In this document: in pieces, positions 25,742 to 39,069 of the stretch
Layout: every line of letters starts with the position of its first letter
Numbering within the stretch: the stretch's first letter is position 1
DNA from: Lumbricus rubellus
Taxonomy: Eukaryota; Annelida; Clitellata; Crassiclitellata; Lumbricidae
Reading direction: 5' to 3'
DNA length: 64,000 nucleotides
NCBI GenBank assembly: GCA_945859605.1
Contig: OX243822.1
Coordinates: 23,652,144-23,716,143 of the forward strand
Translations under genes and position numbers: made by a program
Notes under the pieces: model-generated
Seen by the model: only the letters and a program-made list of their open reading frames with translations
Told to the model about the DNA's origin: nothing
Databases searched by the model: none

Positions 25742-28700
25742 CATCATTATCACTGTTACTATTACCACACTGCAAGAAAAGAACCCGCGAAGGCCACAGG
25801 TGACCATTCAGCGTTAAAGCGCTGAATGGTCACTGAAAGTCTTTGGTAGAGGAATTAATTCATTCTGAGAATTTATATAGCGCCTCTTAAAGATAACTAC
25901 TCGTCTGCGCTATCTAGCCGAAATGATATTAAGGATCAGCGAGCGAAAAATAACAGCAGGTTGCAAAACAGAAAGCTGAAAGAGTCACCAGTGGTGAGCC
26001 CTCGCAAACACGTAGAGTTGACCACCGGATTCCCGTAGACAGCTGGTTGATGGCGTGGTTGATCGAAGTCGTTGGTAGGTAGTGGTGGATGACGCCCGAC
26101 CGGCTAATCGTCGAGACCGGATGCGCGTAGGAGAAGGCATTCGTTGCTTGTCGGTCGGTAGTTGAAAGCGCCACCGTTGACAACAGTCAAGGTCACTCCA
26201 TGCACTGACCCGCGTGAGAGGAATGGCGTTTCTCTCATTTCGTTCGTCGCCTTCGTCAAGTGACGACCCAAATCTGTAATAAATTCGAAAGTTAACGGGG
26301 CTCAGAGTTTCAATGGCCAATGGAACGAAATTATGTGCGACTGAAAGGGATTGATATTTTTGATTTTTTCTGTTGTCGGCAATTTCTGCTGCTGCCCCTG
26401 CTGTGACAGCCGATGACGGCGCTAGAGTGTCAACCACAGTAACGTCCCATACGAAGCTACGGCCCGCTTTTCTATTCTATTCTATTCTATTCTATTTTTG
26501 GATTTATAAAGCGCCTCTCACAGTACAAACTAATCAGAGGCACTCCCAGTGCGAAGAACTCCTGGAAAAAGAAAAGTCTTGAGACATCTGGCAGAAAAAG
26601 TAAAGCCTGGAGCAGATAAAATTTGAGCACGAATAATAGTAGGAAGGCCATTCCACAGTAAAGGGCAGACAGAGGCAAAGGCGCGGTGTTGGGCTGTGGC
26701 AGTCCGAGATCGTGGAACAAGAAGATCATGACGATCTAAAGAGCGGAGGGGACGACCAACGGTAGCTGAGAAAGGCTTCCTAATGAGATCACAAAGGTAG
26801 CGAGGCGCTAGACCCAAAAACATCTTATAGGTGAGAAAAAGAATTTTATATTGAATCCGGGCAGTCAGAGGAAGCCAGTCATGAAAGCCGAAATGTGAGA
26901 GAAACGAGGGAGGCGAGCAATCAAGCGAGTATAAGAGTCGTGCCGCCGGGTCTTCTACCATCTGAGCCCAGCATGCCTCTTGGCTCCTTAATCGCTGGGT
27001 AGCCGGCTTTAACCCGTTTACCGTGTAATAAAAAATTTCTTAGTAAAAATTGGACGAGTTAACTCGGGGATCACGGTAAAGGAGTTAATCAGACTGCGAT
27101 GGATCAAGTCGTTGATTGCTGCATGTCGGGTCACGCGACAAAAAAACCCCAGAGTGCAAGAAAGACCGTGAGTGCCTCTAGCAGTGTACAGTGAGCCACA
27201 AGCGCAGTCGTGAGGGGGGGGCAAATGTTGGCTCCAAGACGAAGCCCAACCGCCACTCTGATGGCCTCATCGCTGAGTCAGGAGGTAATTGGTAGACAAT
27301 GTAGCCAGTCGCTAGCGTGTTAAAAGGACACGGCTTTCAGGCGCGCCTGTTCGCTCGGCTCTGGTGGAAAGAAGTTCCGATGGCTCTTTATGCAGAATCG
27401 GGATGTCCCATTTCGCTTGTACATTGAACGGAAAGACCTCCGCCAGCGACAACCCGGTTGTTGATTGCCAGAGCGATGACAGGTTCATGTAGTGTATGTC
27501 AGGTTGACTGTCTAGCACGCAGAGTAATATTATTATAATTATAATTGTCATTCAGCATTTCAATGTTATTGCCTTTATGATCTTACCCTAGAGATAAATT
27601 TCTTGTTACTATATTTAACATAATAATAATAACAATAATAATAATGCAGCAGTGTCTTGAGACTAGAACCAACGAACTGGAGGAGAGCCTGAACAAATTA
27701 ACTCTCATAGCCAGGCAAGACAAACTTCTCATTTTGAGAAGTTCGCTGGGTGCGCCTAAAATGATTTACACCCTCCGATGCCATCCCAGCAACAAACACC
27801 CCGAATTAGATACCTATGACACGAAACTACGTCAAGGTTTAGAAAAGATCATGAACATTTCTTTAAACGATTATCAATGGACACAAGCCTCATTGCCCAT
27901 AAAGATGGGTGGTCTGGGTATTCGGAGAGCGTCTTCGCTAGCACTTCCAGCCTTTATGGCTTCAGCTGCAAGCAGGGTGGAGATGATTTAAATCGGTTGA
28001 TTTAAATCATTGATTTAAATCACGATTTAAATCGGTAATAAAAATCACGATTTAAATCGAATAGTGAAAATAAATTTCAATCAATGCTTTTGTGCCACAC
28101 AACTTGCAGGCAAGATTACTCCACTAACAGGTTGGCTGGCTGGCTTGTACTGGGAGGCTCATTAATTGAAAAAGCTGGAAAGCTGGTGTTTCTTTTCAAA
28201 CTTATGAACAAGAAGCCATTAGCGGGAGAAGATGAACACTTGTATTGTGACTAAAATATTTTACATCTGAATGACAACAGTTACTGGTGATTTGAACTAG
28301 CAGTGACCTAATAATATTAGTACCGTAGTGTTCTAGTTTGCAAGGTGTGACTGACTCACTGACTCATTAACTTAACCACTTACATAGCGATCTGATTTCA
28401 CAGTTTAACAGAACATTGACTTTTCATTGGATTTAACTGATTGTTCATTGATCGCACTATTAGTATTAAGTACATATACCACTTCAAAGGTGTTAATTTG
28501 TATTGTAAAACTGCAAAACTAAAGAAGATAATAATTGTTACCGAATACCAAATATCAGTTACAATAATGCATATTGGCTTGATACCCACAAGGAGGCAGT
28601 AAATCCAAACTTAGAACAAGTAGAAAGAAATCGGATTTAAATGTTAAAAATCGGATTTTTTATTTTTAGTTAAAAAATCATGATTTTTATCCACCCTGTA

Positions 28701-31700
28701 TTGTATAGCTGTAGAATTAAAGGTAGTAACTGTTACCTAATGAAGCATGTGACTTGATACCCAAAAAAGGCACTACATAGTACGGTATAAGAAAGAAATC
28801 CGATATAAATCGAAAAAATCCGATTTAAATCAAAAAAATCCGATTTAAATCAAAAAAATCCGATTTTTTGATTTTTATTAAAAAAATCACGATTTTTATC
28901 CACCCTGGCTGCAAGCACTCTCCCTCTCCAGACTCATTCTCAGTTCTCTTAATCTCGAACCGGACTCTCACTTTCAAACCATGACATCTGAGTGGCGTTC
29001 CAAGACAGAATTCGATGAGGCAGGAATCATGCCCACACATCAGCAAGCATCATAGGACAAACAAACCCTGTTGGAGAAAACTGCAAAGTCACTGCACTTG
29101 AAAATACGGTCGATGTATATAACATCGCGCGACTGAAAGCAGTCTCATCGCCCATGCTAGTGACTGGCTCCATGCTTTACCGATAACTGCTTGTGGACTA
29201 CGACTAGACAACGAGGACGTTCGAGTGGCCTTCGGTTTGCTACTTGTGGCTGCAATATGTGAACACCCACACTTGTGCCTGCGGAGCTCAAATTGACGCA
29301 AGAGGCAGCCATGGCCGGTCTGCATATAGGCATTCCGTACCCGATTTCGTAGCATTGCAAGCCATAACGCTTTTTCATTGGCCGGTTCCAGATAATGAAT
29401 ATTCATAATCAATGACGTGTTTAGTGCCTTCTCGTGCGCTGTTGTTGCTGCTGTTGTTGGCATACGGGGGAAAATGGCCGCTTGCGGTGCGTTTAAAGTT
29501 ATAAGGAGTTTCCATTCGATGGTGAAGTAATCGAAAGTGTGAAGGTAGACTTCTAATCAGAGCAAAAATAAAATGCAAAGATTACGCGTTGTTACGTGCG
29601 TGCAAGCGAATATATCATGCATCAACTCATCGCTTTCAATAATACGCTTTGGTCAACAGCTAGGCCTATATGTGATGCATCAGGCGTCTGCTTCGTTGAA
29701 TCAACCGTCAAAAATCAAAACTGCGCTACAGAAGTCATACATTAGATTTTTACTAGACTTCAGTTGCCTAAATTCGCATCAGTTAAAATTAGTGTTCCAC
29801 ACAATCCCAATTTTAACTTTAAAAGCTCTAGGTTTATTCAGTTTTCGTGAACTGTCTCATTTTCCATGCCTACTGTTCGACAACCAGTAGGCCTAATATT
29901 TCGAGCATAAGTACAGTAGTTCATGTCAATCTCAGTTCTAGTGAAAATCATCCTAAATTTAAACCTACGTGTAGTCTAAGCGCAATTGCATATAGGCCTA
30001 ATTACGTTTTATTAAGATGTGTGACGGTTATCTTCATTCAAATTGTTCAAATTTGATTATTTTGAATCATGAATCAGAACCCTTTGCATCCACGTTCACA
30101 GACCTTCTAATTCCACGTTCTGACTTCCCGACAGGAATAGATTTGTAGAAACACTTCTGTACAGTTAAAAACTAGCAAAAAGGTCATTGTCATCCGATTG
30201 GAAGTAATTTACCATGGAGGATGGGAAAGGAAAAAGGGGTTGTGGCGTTCGAAAAATTCCTTAAAACAGCCCTGTAAGAGTGAACGTTACTGCTGAATTA
30301 TAAATAGCGTAAGTAGGCCTACCAATAAAAGCATTAATGTGAATGCAAGTTACTGTAGCCTTATGGCTTTACATAATAGAAAGGCATTTGCTAAAAACAT
30401 CAGTGTTACTCTGTTATCATTGCTCATCAATAAATAATATTATCTTTATTGACTGCAGGCCGCAACCTATAATAGTCTAATGACGACTTGTCACGATTCA
30501 GACGTAGCGTAGTCTAAACATTTACAGCTTGACCTACCTGCTTACATGTTAAATGCAATTATTAAACTAAAATCGGGTGTTTAAATTTTTGGGTGAGGCA
30601 GTATAATAATAGTTTTCGTCTGTTCAACAATCCGGTTGAAAGACCGCAATCGGTTACAGTGTACAAATATGCAGTTGAAACAGTTTGCAGGAACTCAGAT
30701 TACAGAATACATAAATCTTAACTATACTAGCTGAACAGACAGCCTGATTACAAAGCATATCCGCCCAATAATAAATCACGCAACGCAGCTTTATCCCATT
30801 ATATGCAAAACTGTTTGGTGTAGGCTATCTATTTATTAAAGCACTTTATAAATCTTAGCAGGTAACTGCCATATAGCGTACTAGGCCTAATGGACGCAAA
30901 GGCTGCGATTTATTAAACATTATAGCCTAACATTATTGATATTCACAACGCAAGCCGCAGTCTGTAAACAAAACGTGCTTAATGATGTCACTGGTTATGA
31001 ATATTCATAATATGGGGTCGCCGGGTTGGCCAATGAAAAGCGCTTAAGGCTGACAATGCTACGAAATCGGGTACGGAATGCCTATATGCGGCCGGTCTTG
31101 CTCTCTCGGCTTCGGCCGAATAGCTCGACATAATACGATTAAAAGCAGGGATCCCGTCCATAAAAGAACCACCAGGACTACTATGCACAGATGGTAGACG
31201 ACCAGACGGCCTGACAATGATTCCATGGCATGCGGGTCATCATCTTGTGTGGGACGCGACAGTGGTAGGGCGTAAAAAAAAATTGTTGTGTTTCCGGTAA
31301 CCCGACCGACCCATTTTTACGGCCGCGACCCAAATATTTTTGTAAAAAATTTTTAGAAAAAAAAAAAAAATTTTTAGAAAAAAATTTAACTTTTTCCCTA
31401 CATTTAAAAAAAAACATTTGTATTGACATAACATAAGAGACGTCAACAAAATGAAATTAATAGGACTGTTTCTAGAGCAGTTTTAGGTGCAGACAGTTGG
31501 GGAAATAGGCAGTTTATACTTGCTTAGAACACGTACTTTGTTTCAGCGTGCAAAAAAGACTAGTGGGGTATACTTTTTCGGATAGTCACTGCATCAAAAT
31601 ATTTTACAAAATAAAAATATTTTCCGACCTACCTACCCAATTTTTTTAGCTCTGTTACCGGAAACACAACATTTTTTTTTAGGCCTAGACACTCTTGCAC

Positions 31701-34700
31701 CATCGTATATCCAGTCCACGGCTTCGACAGCGGGTGCGGCAGCCGAGATTGCTTCGGAAAGGAAAAATACTGAATACGCTGCGCTTGCAAACACTCACTT
31801 TTTTGTTCCTCTAGCCCTTGGGACTTTAGGTCCCATTTGCACTCTTGGCCTCGACCTTTTTCTGAGAGAGACCTGTTTTCTGTTGCAATGCCTCTGTAAC
31901 TGTCCAGCGTTTCAACTCGGTGGCCTTTCGAGGCACTTTAGCCGAGTCAGATCCAGTAAAGTTTTTTAATTACTGGCACTTTTATAGCCCTTTAAATTAA
32001 TAGCAACTGCTTCGCTTGTTTATTGTACGTTATATTACTGATGTTGTTTGATGAAGATAATAAAATAATAATAATAAAATAATAATAATAATGTGAACAT
32101 ATTGTGATTTTCACAGAGAAGTTACAAAATAAACTCTTAATTGTTTTTTCTGGTGTTTGCAGAACCATCATATTACAATTCACGATAAGAAACAGCCACT
32201 GCTGATCAGCATGCCTAAATCAAAGGAGAAGAGAGGACCAATTGCATTGGTACCAGAATTGTGCTATCTTACTGGTAATGAAAATTCTTTCATGATAACT
32301 ATTGTATTTACTAAAAGCGACTGCTGACTTAATGTTTTAAGCCAGAGGTTGTGACACACTAGCCGCTAGCGTGTCACGAATAGACCGGCGGTTTGTCACG
32401 TAAAAGTGGTTCTATTACATTTCATTGTAATCTGGAGCGGCCACAATGTTTGCCTCGAAGGACGCAATATCGACATATTCTGCATCATTTGTAAGATAAG
32501 TCATATATTACATGACTTATTTTAAGAATGACGCGGAAATGTGCCCTCTCAGTGTGTACAATATAACATTCTAGCGAACGTGCCGTAACATTCTAAAATA
32601 ATGGTGGGAAAATTAGACGATTGGTTTTCTGTACGCTGTTTTTGATAAAGATGGGTTTTGCCTGTGCCAAATTTTTTTTTGTCATTCTGCAGATAACACA
32701 TGTATTGCTGCGTGTTGCCTCTGGTGGTCTCTTCATTTTGTACTTTTTATTAGTTGAGGGACATCAGGGGCCACAACATTTAATTAACTAAAAACATATA
32801 AAATTGTTATAATTGAATCAAAATAGAATGTTTGATGTTATTTATAGACTTCAAAATAAAATAATTTTTAATAAATATAGCTATTGTGTTCTATGCTGTC
32901 CAAATTGTCAATTTGTTCATCTACTTTTGATAATTCTTTGAGAGATGAGGGCCATTTTTTAAGGCTTGGCGGGGCCACTTTTGGCCCGTCGGCCACGGGT
33001 TGGGAACCACTGAGCTATAATGTAAGCATTGTAGGAAGACCATATGAAGCATTTCATGATGAGACGACGGGGCCAACGGTAGTGCCATCGAGACTTAGCC
33101 TATGCAGCTTTGCCATTGATCTGATCATTCCTGTTGCATCCGCCCATGTAGACTACTTGTTATATTGTGCTGCAACGACTGGGCAGGTCGTGTAGGTAGT
33201 TCATCAGACAAAGTTTCTGCGTCACTCACTGATTCGTCAGGACTACTACTAGAACCATCACTGTATGGTTCAACTGCATGAAGTTCGCTATCTATAATCT
33301 TTCGAATGGTTTTAAATAACATGTTTTTTTTACAATAATACGCCATCACCATGAGTACGAGTATGAGTAAGCATACACGGTACTTGCGGTCCAAGACACG
33401 CAGACGCAACAAAGTCTTTGGACACACGAAAGGCTTTGGAAGGGTTCATATCTAGTGTAAGTCAGCATATACCGCTATTGTGGAACCCTGGGATATAAAT
33501 TTATATGCTCGTCTCGCTATTGCGGGAATCCGGGGATTACGATGTTAACACATTCAGCGCCCGGGACGTATATATACATCCCAAATCCAGTCATTTAACA
33601 TGGCGTGTAGGCGCTGAATGTGTTAAGGTTATCCCACTATAATGGGATTCTGGGCTCAAAGAATTAACGAGAAAAGCGATTTTAATGAGAATGCTTTATG
33701 ATGTCTAATTTCATGTAAACGGCATCTTATGGTGTGATTATGCAGTTGGAATGATTAAGAATATATTTACTGCAAAAAGGTTGAAAACCCTGCTGTATTC
33801 TTTTTAGGACTTTCTGAGGAAGTCCGTTCAGACTTCAGAGTGATGAAAGACATTTCAGTGCACACAAGGCTTGGACCACAGCAACGTGTTAGAGCTTTGG
33901 AGGGCTTGATCGCAAGAATTAACAGGTATTCTAGCGTGCAGCATTGTTCGTCTTTCCTATAAATTGTAATCCTTTTTTGAATTTTTTTTACATTGCTTTG
34001 TTTGGCGAGTAGCACTAGTTTACCAGCAACTTCATAAAGACTGAAAGTTGAGTTTCTGTATTATTGTTATGTTTGAATTGGAACATTTTAACGGCATCTT
34101 ATGGTTGATTAAGAGGCTTCAAAGGAGCGGTTTAAACGACTGAATTGTTTGATCTGATCTAGTCAGTATAATGACTGAATTGTTTGATATAGATGCATTG
34201 TGTTGCACGGATGCACAATTGATGATGCTTTAGTGAGTTCATCGTCTTCAATTTCACATTGAGAAGCTCATTGCTGGTGATTTTCAAACTCTGACTGTCA
34301 CTATCCATGATCACAGCTAATATGTTGTTTTATACCTGCCCCAATTTTCACAAATTTCTTTTCAGCAACTTCGTTTTGACAGTTTTGTTAATTAACGTTC
34401 ACACTGCAAATATCTGACTAATACAAAATAACAAATAATATTAATCTATTTTCAGCTACCATATAATACTTTTGTGTGCGACCTGGTGGCAGACCGGTAA
34501 CGCGTCCGCTCTTGGAGCGGGAGGTTGCGGGTTCGACTCCGGGTAACGACCTTGGGCAAGTTGTTTACGCACACGTGCCTCTGTCACCAAGCAGTATAAT
34601 TTGGTACCGGCGTAAGCTGGGAAGTAAACAGCAAGTCCTGCGATACACTGGCCCCATATCCAGGACCTTGGGATTCGTCCATTGCTGGCTCAAGGCCATG

Positions 34701-37700
34701 GAAAAGGAGATGAGCGCCTCCCTATGTTCCTCGTGGAACGGGATAGGACTTTTTACTTTTTATATAATACTTCCATTAATATAGAGAACATGGATGCATT
34801 ATAGAAATCAGAAATCTCGGGAGTCGTCACAGGTGATGAAACTAATGAATGTATCTCAGACAAAAGAATTGAACCTGTCCTGCAAATACCAGTTGCATTT
34901 CATTTCTCTCTTTGAGTTCGCTCATGCAGCTAGTTTCTATTCAGTATGGGTTGACATTATAAAATAAGAATTGTGAAATTATATCTTAACCCTCGGGCTA
35001 CAAGGGGGGGGGGTGGTATCCACCCCCTCCTAGGTTTTTCCCAAATCAAACTTGTTTCGTTTGGAATAAAATTTTGACGTTTTAGGTAGCTGTAGAGGAT
35101 TCATTTGCACACATTTTGAGCTAAAATATGTGATGATATACCATTCAAAAGTTATACCCGAGGCACCAGAGGGGGGGTGGATACCACCACCCCTTAGATT
35201 ATCGGCTGTATCCGTCCTTTGACATGAAGAGACACAAATTACACCATTCTGTAAGATGGAATGTGGGGCTACATTTCCATGCTCAGTGAGTTGTCTTTGG
35301 ACAACCGGAAGTGCTCAAAATAAATTAAAATATAAATAAAGGTGTTTTATTTTCATAAAATTTTCATGTTTTTCCTATTGAAAATTATTCATATTTTATT
35401 TTTTAAGAGAAATAAATTATGTCATTCTATAGCGGGCATTTAGGGCTATTTTTTAATACCAATTAATTTGACATTTGATGACCGGAAGTGCTCAAAATAA
35501 ATTTAAATGTGTGAAAATGTTGTGTTTTTTTACAACGCAAACCGATAAGTCTGCGTCAACGTTTTTCAGCAGCTAATACATGTTTTTTTCTTGTTATTGT
35601 AATTAAAACTAACTTATTACTAGTTTTTATAGTTGAATATTGGACTTTATTATATCTAAACTATTTTTAATTAAATAAATTATGTTAAAAACACACAGAA
35701 TCTAATATTTTGCTTATGCGAAAGTATACATTTTGTGGAATCGACAGGTGCCTACGGTAAAAATTCATAACTTCGGAGTGCTTTCATATATTTTAAACCT
35801 AAATATACCAGTTTGTGCAGAAATGAATGCTGAATCCATTGGTGTATTACAAGTTATGATATCTCAAACCAAACCCAAAATCCTACCACCCCCCCTCTTG
35901 GTAGTCAGTGTTACAAAAACAAAAAAAGCTTGGTAGCCTGAGGGTTAAATGTCATTTCCTGCATTAAGTGCTCATCAATCATGAGTAGCACGAGTATAGT
36001 GATTGACATGACATCAAGAAATGAGTGAAATGTGTTTAGCTCTAAAGAGTTGGCATTGAAGTCTAGGAATGTGAGAGTGCCTAGGCCCTAGGGCCTACGA
36101 CGGCCTGGGTCTACAAGTGCAAGAGTACCTTAAAACAGTCCTGATTGTAGGTGAGTAATATGACTTTGTACCACTCCGCTTAGGGTATGAGCAATGAAGT
36201 TCTATGCAACCAAATATCAACCAATTCCAAGTCCTTTAGAAAAAGCAGATGCGGAGATGTCATCGCAAGAAGCTACAAGACGATATATAAATCTGAGGAA
36301 GACTGACGAATAGAACGGGCATTAGATCTTAAATCCAGAAACCAACCTGCTTGTGTGGTGTAATGACTGTTTGCTGAGTAGTCATTTACAGTGACCAACA
36401 TTGTCACTGAGGCATCACTGGAGTTATGAAAATGTTGCAGAGTTGTTTAGCAAGTAATTGTCTAGCGACTTGCTAGGTTGTCCAAGGCAATGCTGTGCGA
36501 TTAGCTTTGCTGAATATTTGTAAGCCAGTTTTTATATTTTGTGCATCCTTGTGCGAATTTCCTCTCGCTTTGCCTGCAGTGTGTGAAATGTTGACATTAA
36601 ATTCCTTTTCACAATGACGTGCTATTAAATTTACAGTTTACATATGTGACCCGCCGTAACAAAATGAGTCGATAGGCAATTTTTGAGTATTTTGAGTTAT
36701 GTATTCCACATTGCTTCATGTTAAATTATCTTCAAAATGAGCTATTATGCATCAAAATCGATCAAGTGCTTGTGGAGTTATAATTTTTTTTGATCTACCT
36801 GCCTAACAGAACATGTTGAGAAAACCCATTTTTCTGAATTTTTTTATAGGTTTTAACTCTTAATGGTAATTTAATCTGCACAAATCGTGGGTCGCGGTGG
36901 TTTAGTGGTGGCGTCGTTGCCTTGGAGCCGGAATGTTCGAATCCACCTTGCCGCTTAAGGACTTGGGCAAGTCCTTCACTCACAATTGCTCAGCGCTTCA
37001 GCATGAAACTTCGATGCAGTGTCAGCTCTGCATTTGGGAGCGCCTCTGAGTAGGAGAGAGCTTGAAGGGGCGCTATAACAAGTGCACATACAAAGAAACA
37101 AACAGCATGTTAAAACAGCAAAATAAAGTCAGTTTTGATATTTTATTGAGACATTATATAATGTAGATTCCCAAACTGGAAAATGGAAAAATCAATAATT
37201 TGAAGGGTGAACAACTTTAAAGCAATTTGCAGCGTTCTGCATTGTGCGACTTCCGACTCATTTCGTCATGACGGGTTTCATATGTCCTTTTGTGGAATTG
37301 ATTCTTTATGCTATATCTTGATATAATTGTCTTTTAATCAATAGTAATGATGAAGCCGTCACTGAGTTGTCAAACTGGCATTTGGACTTTGCCCGAACGC
37401 TTCTGAATATTACTTCTCGCCAGTTGCCTCCAGAGCAGATCAGTTTGGGTTCAAAGAAGGTTCGTCTAATTTGCTGGATGTATCTGTTTTAAAAAAACCT
37501 AGATTGTAGGTTTCTGTAATTCCTACTGCTTGGTATTGTTTTGTCAGAGTTGCATTATTCAGCAGGTCACTCACTAGCGGGTCACTCACTAGCAGGTCAC
37601 TCACTAGCAAGCAGGTAGGTCACTCACTGAGGCTTTTTTCTTGCCTTGCACAAGCATGGCTGCTTTTATTATTAAATGGCAATTTATATAGTGTGTAATG

Positions 37701-39027
37701 CGGCCATACTGCTACATAGAGCTTCACATATGGCAAAGTGTGGGATAAGCCTTAGTAAACCGATACTATTTAAACTGTCATTTTAAAGATTCCACTGAGG
37801 CAGCCATCTGATACCATGCTCTCGGATTTGGGACCAGCAATTGAGAATTCCAAAACATGTCCTCATTCTCTGTACATGAAGGTCGGTCTTCCCAAGTGAC
37901 CTAAGTTGCAGCTCGGAAGCAGAATGAGTTTCAGAGTAGTAGTCATGAATGTATTGAGGCGCTCTGCACCGTGAAGTGATTTGAAAACCAGCAGGCTGAG
38001 CTTGAACTCAACGTGGAACGGGACCAAGAGCTTTGCTTTTATCAGCAGCTCTCTTTTTCCATTTATGATGATTTTAATAGCTTAGCCTAGTAGCTTTTGG
38101 AATAAAAAGTAGTTTTTTATAATCAAATGTGATTTTTTTATAATAGGTTTGTGGATTAGAAAATATTTAACTGAGCATATTTCTTTCTTTTAATCATCTT
38201 TACTCTTTAATATTTTCCAATTAGGTAAGCGTACATGCGCCATTTCGAGCTTCGCCCTTTTAAACATGAGCCCGTTTGATTGAGCCATTTCGACCATGTG
38301 CCCTAATGACCTTGAGCTCTACTGATGTTTGCCCTGTTGATTGCGCCCTTTTGATTGGCACCATTTTGATCCACCTGTCGCTTCTAGTAAAATCATTGAA
38401 AAATTCTGAACCATTGAAGAATCACGTTGAAATTGTACATATATTTTGACTTGCAGTGAAGAATAAAATTTGTTTTCATTCAGTTTACATGTGACTCAGT
38501 GGTCGCAGATTGGGCGTCTGAAATGCGAAGCCAACAACTGATTAACCCTCGTTGTGTTGATAACTGGATCCTGATGTACACAGAACATGACAAGCAGTCA
38601 GCAGATGATTTAGTGTCTGTTCTGTATAAAGTTTGTCCAAGTTTTGGAATGCAGGTCAACGCACCAAAAATGTAAGAAATATTCTTCTCTTGTAAATAAA
38701 TAGTCTGTTGGAACATGTCTGTTCTACATGTGGAATTTTAATATGTTTTTCAGGCCCAGAAGATTACACCATTCATATGTATTTGGCCTATGATCTGCCT
38801 ATTACATAATTATATATTTCATTTAATTGTACCATGTCTGTAAACCAAAATGCAGTTAGCATGATTTATCACGTCTTGGCTGAAACTGTTGTCGGATGCA
38901 ATTGATTCGTAGGCCTGTATATTATGTATATACGATACACATGATATACATATGATATATATCATATATATGATATGTATCATATATATATCATGTGTAT
39001 CATATATATCATATTATACATATGATG

Positions 39028-39069
<42 letters not shown>

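Larger units (their letters stand above)
25690..27560 (-). pseudogene. LINE-X copy 2, minus strand, with nested insertions
   Basis: In minus-strand order: [10 protein letters not shown] (27450), [37 protein letters not shown] and [20 protein letters not shown], then [40 protein letters not shown], and near 25850 the FLYQRLS-like end, with a TTA tail at 25690-25745. Interrupted by a TTAA MITE (27009-27088), an L2-like LINE (26465-26940) and an L2-like 3' scrap near 25862-26220. The PD plus DVTVVDT pattern resembles a restriction-like endonuclease of RLE-type LINEs (inference). Confidence 0.8.
27643..32060 (+). pseudogene. LINE-X copy 3, plus strand, interrupted by three DNA elements
   Basis: Blocks in order: [24 protein letters not shown] and [20 protein letters not shown] (27643-27964); [20 protein letters not shown] and [23 protein letters not shown] (to 29321); [35 protein letters not shown] (31100-31265); [32 protein letters not shown] (31688 on); then an AATAAT tail near 32060. 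Gaps are a hAT element (27973-28907), a MULE-like element (29322-31089) and a Harbinger-like MITE (31269-31685), each with its own TSD. The start carries AATAAC repeats. RT core is absent (5' truncated). Confidence 0.85.
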
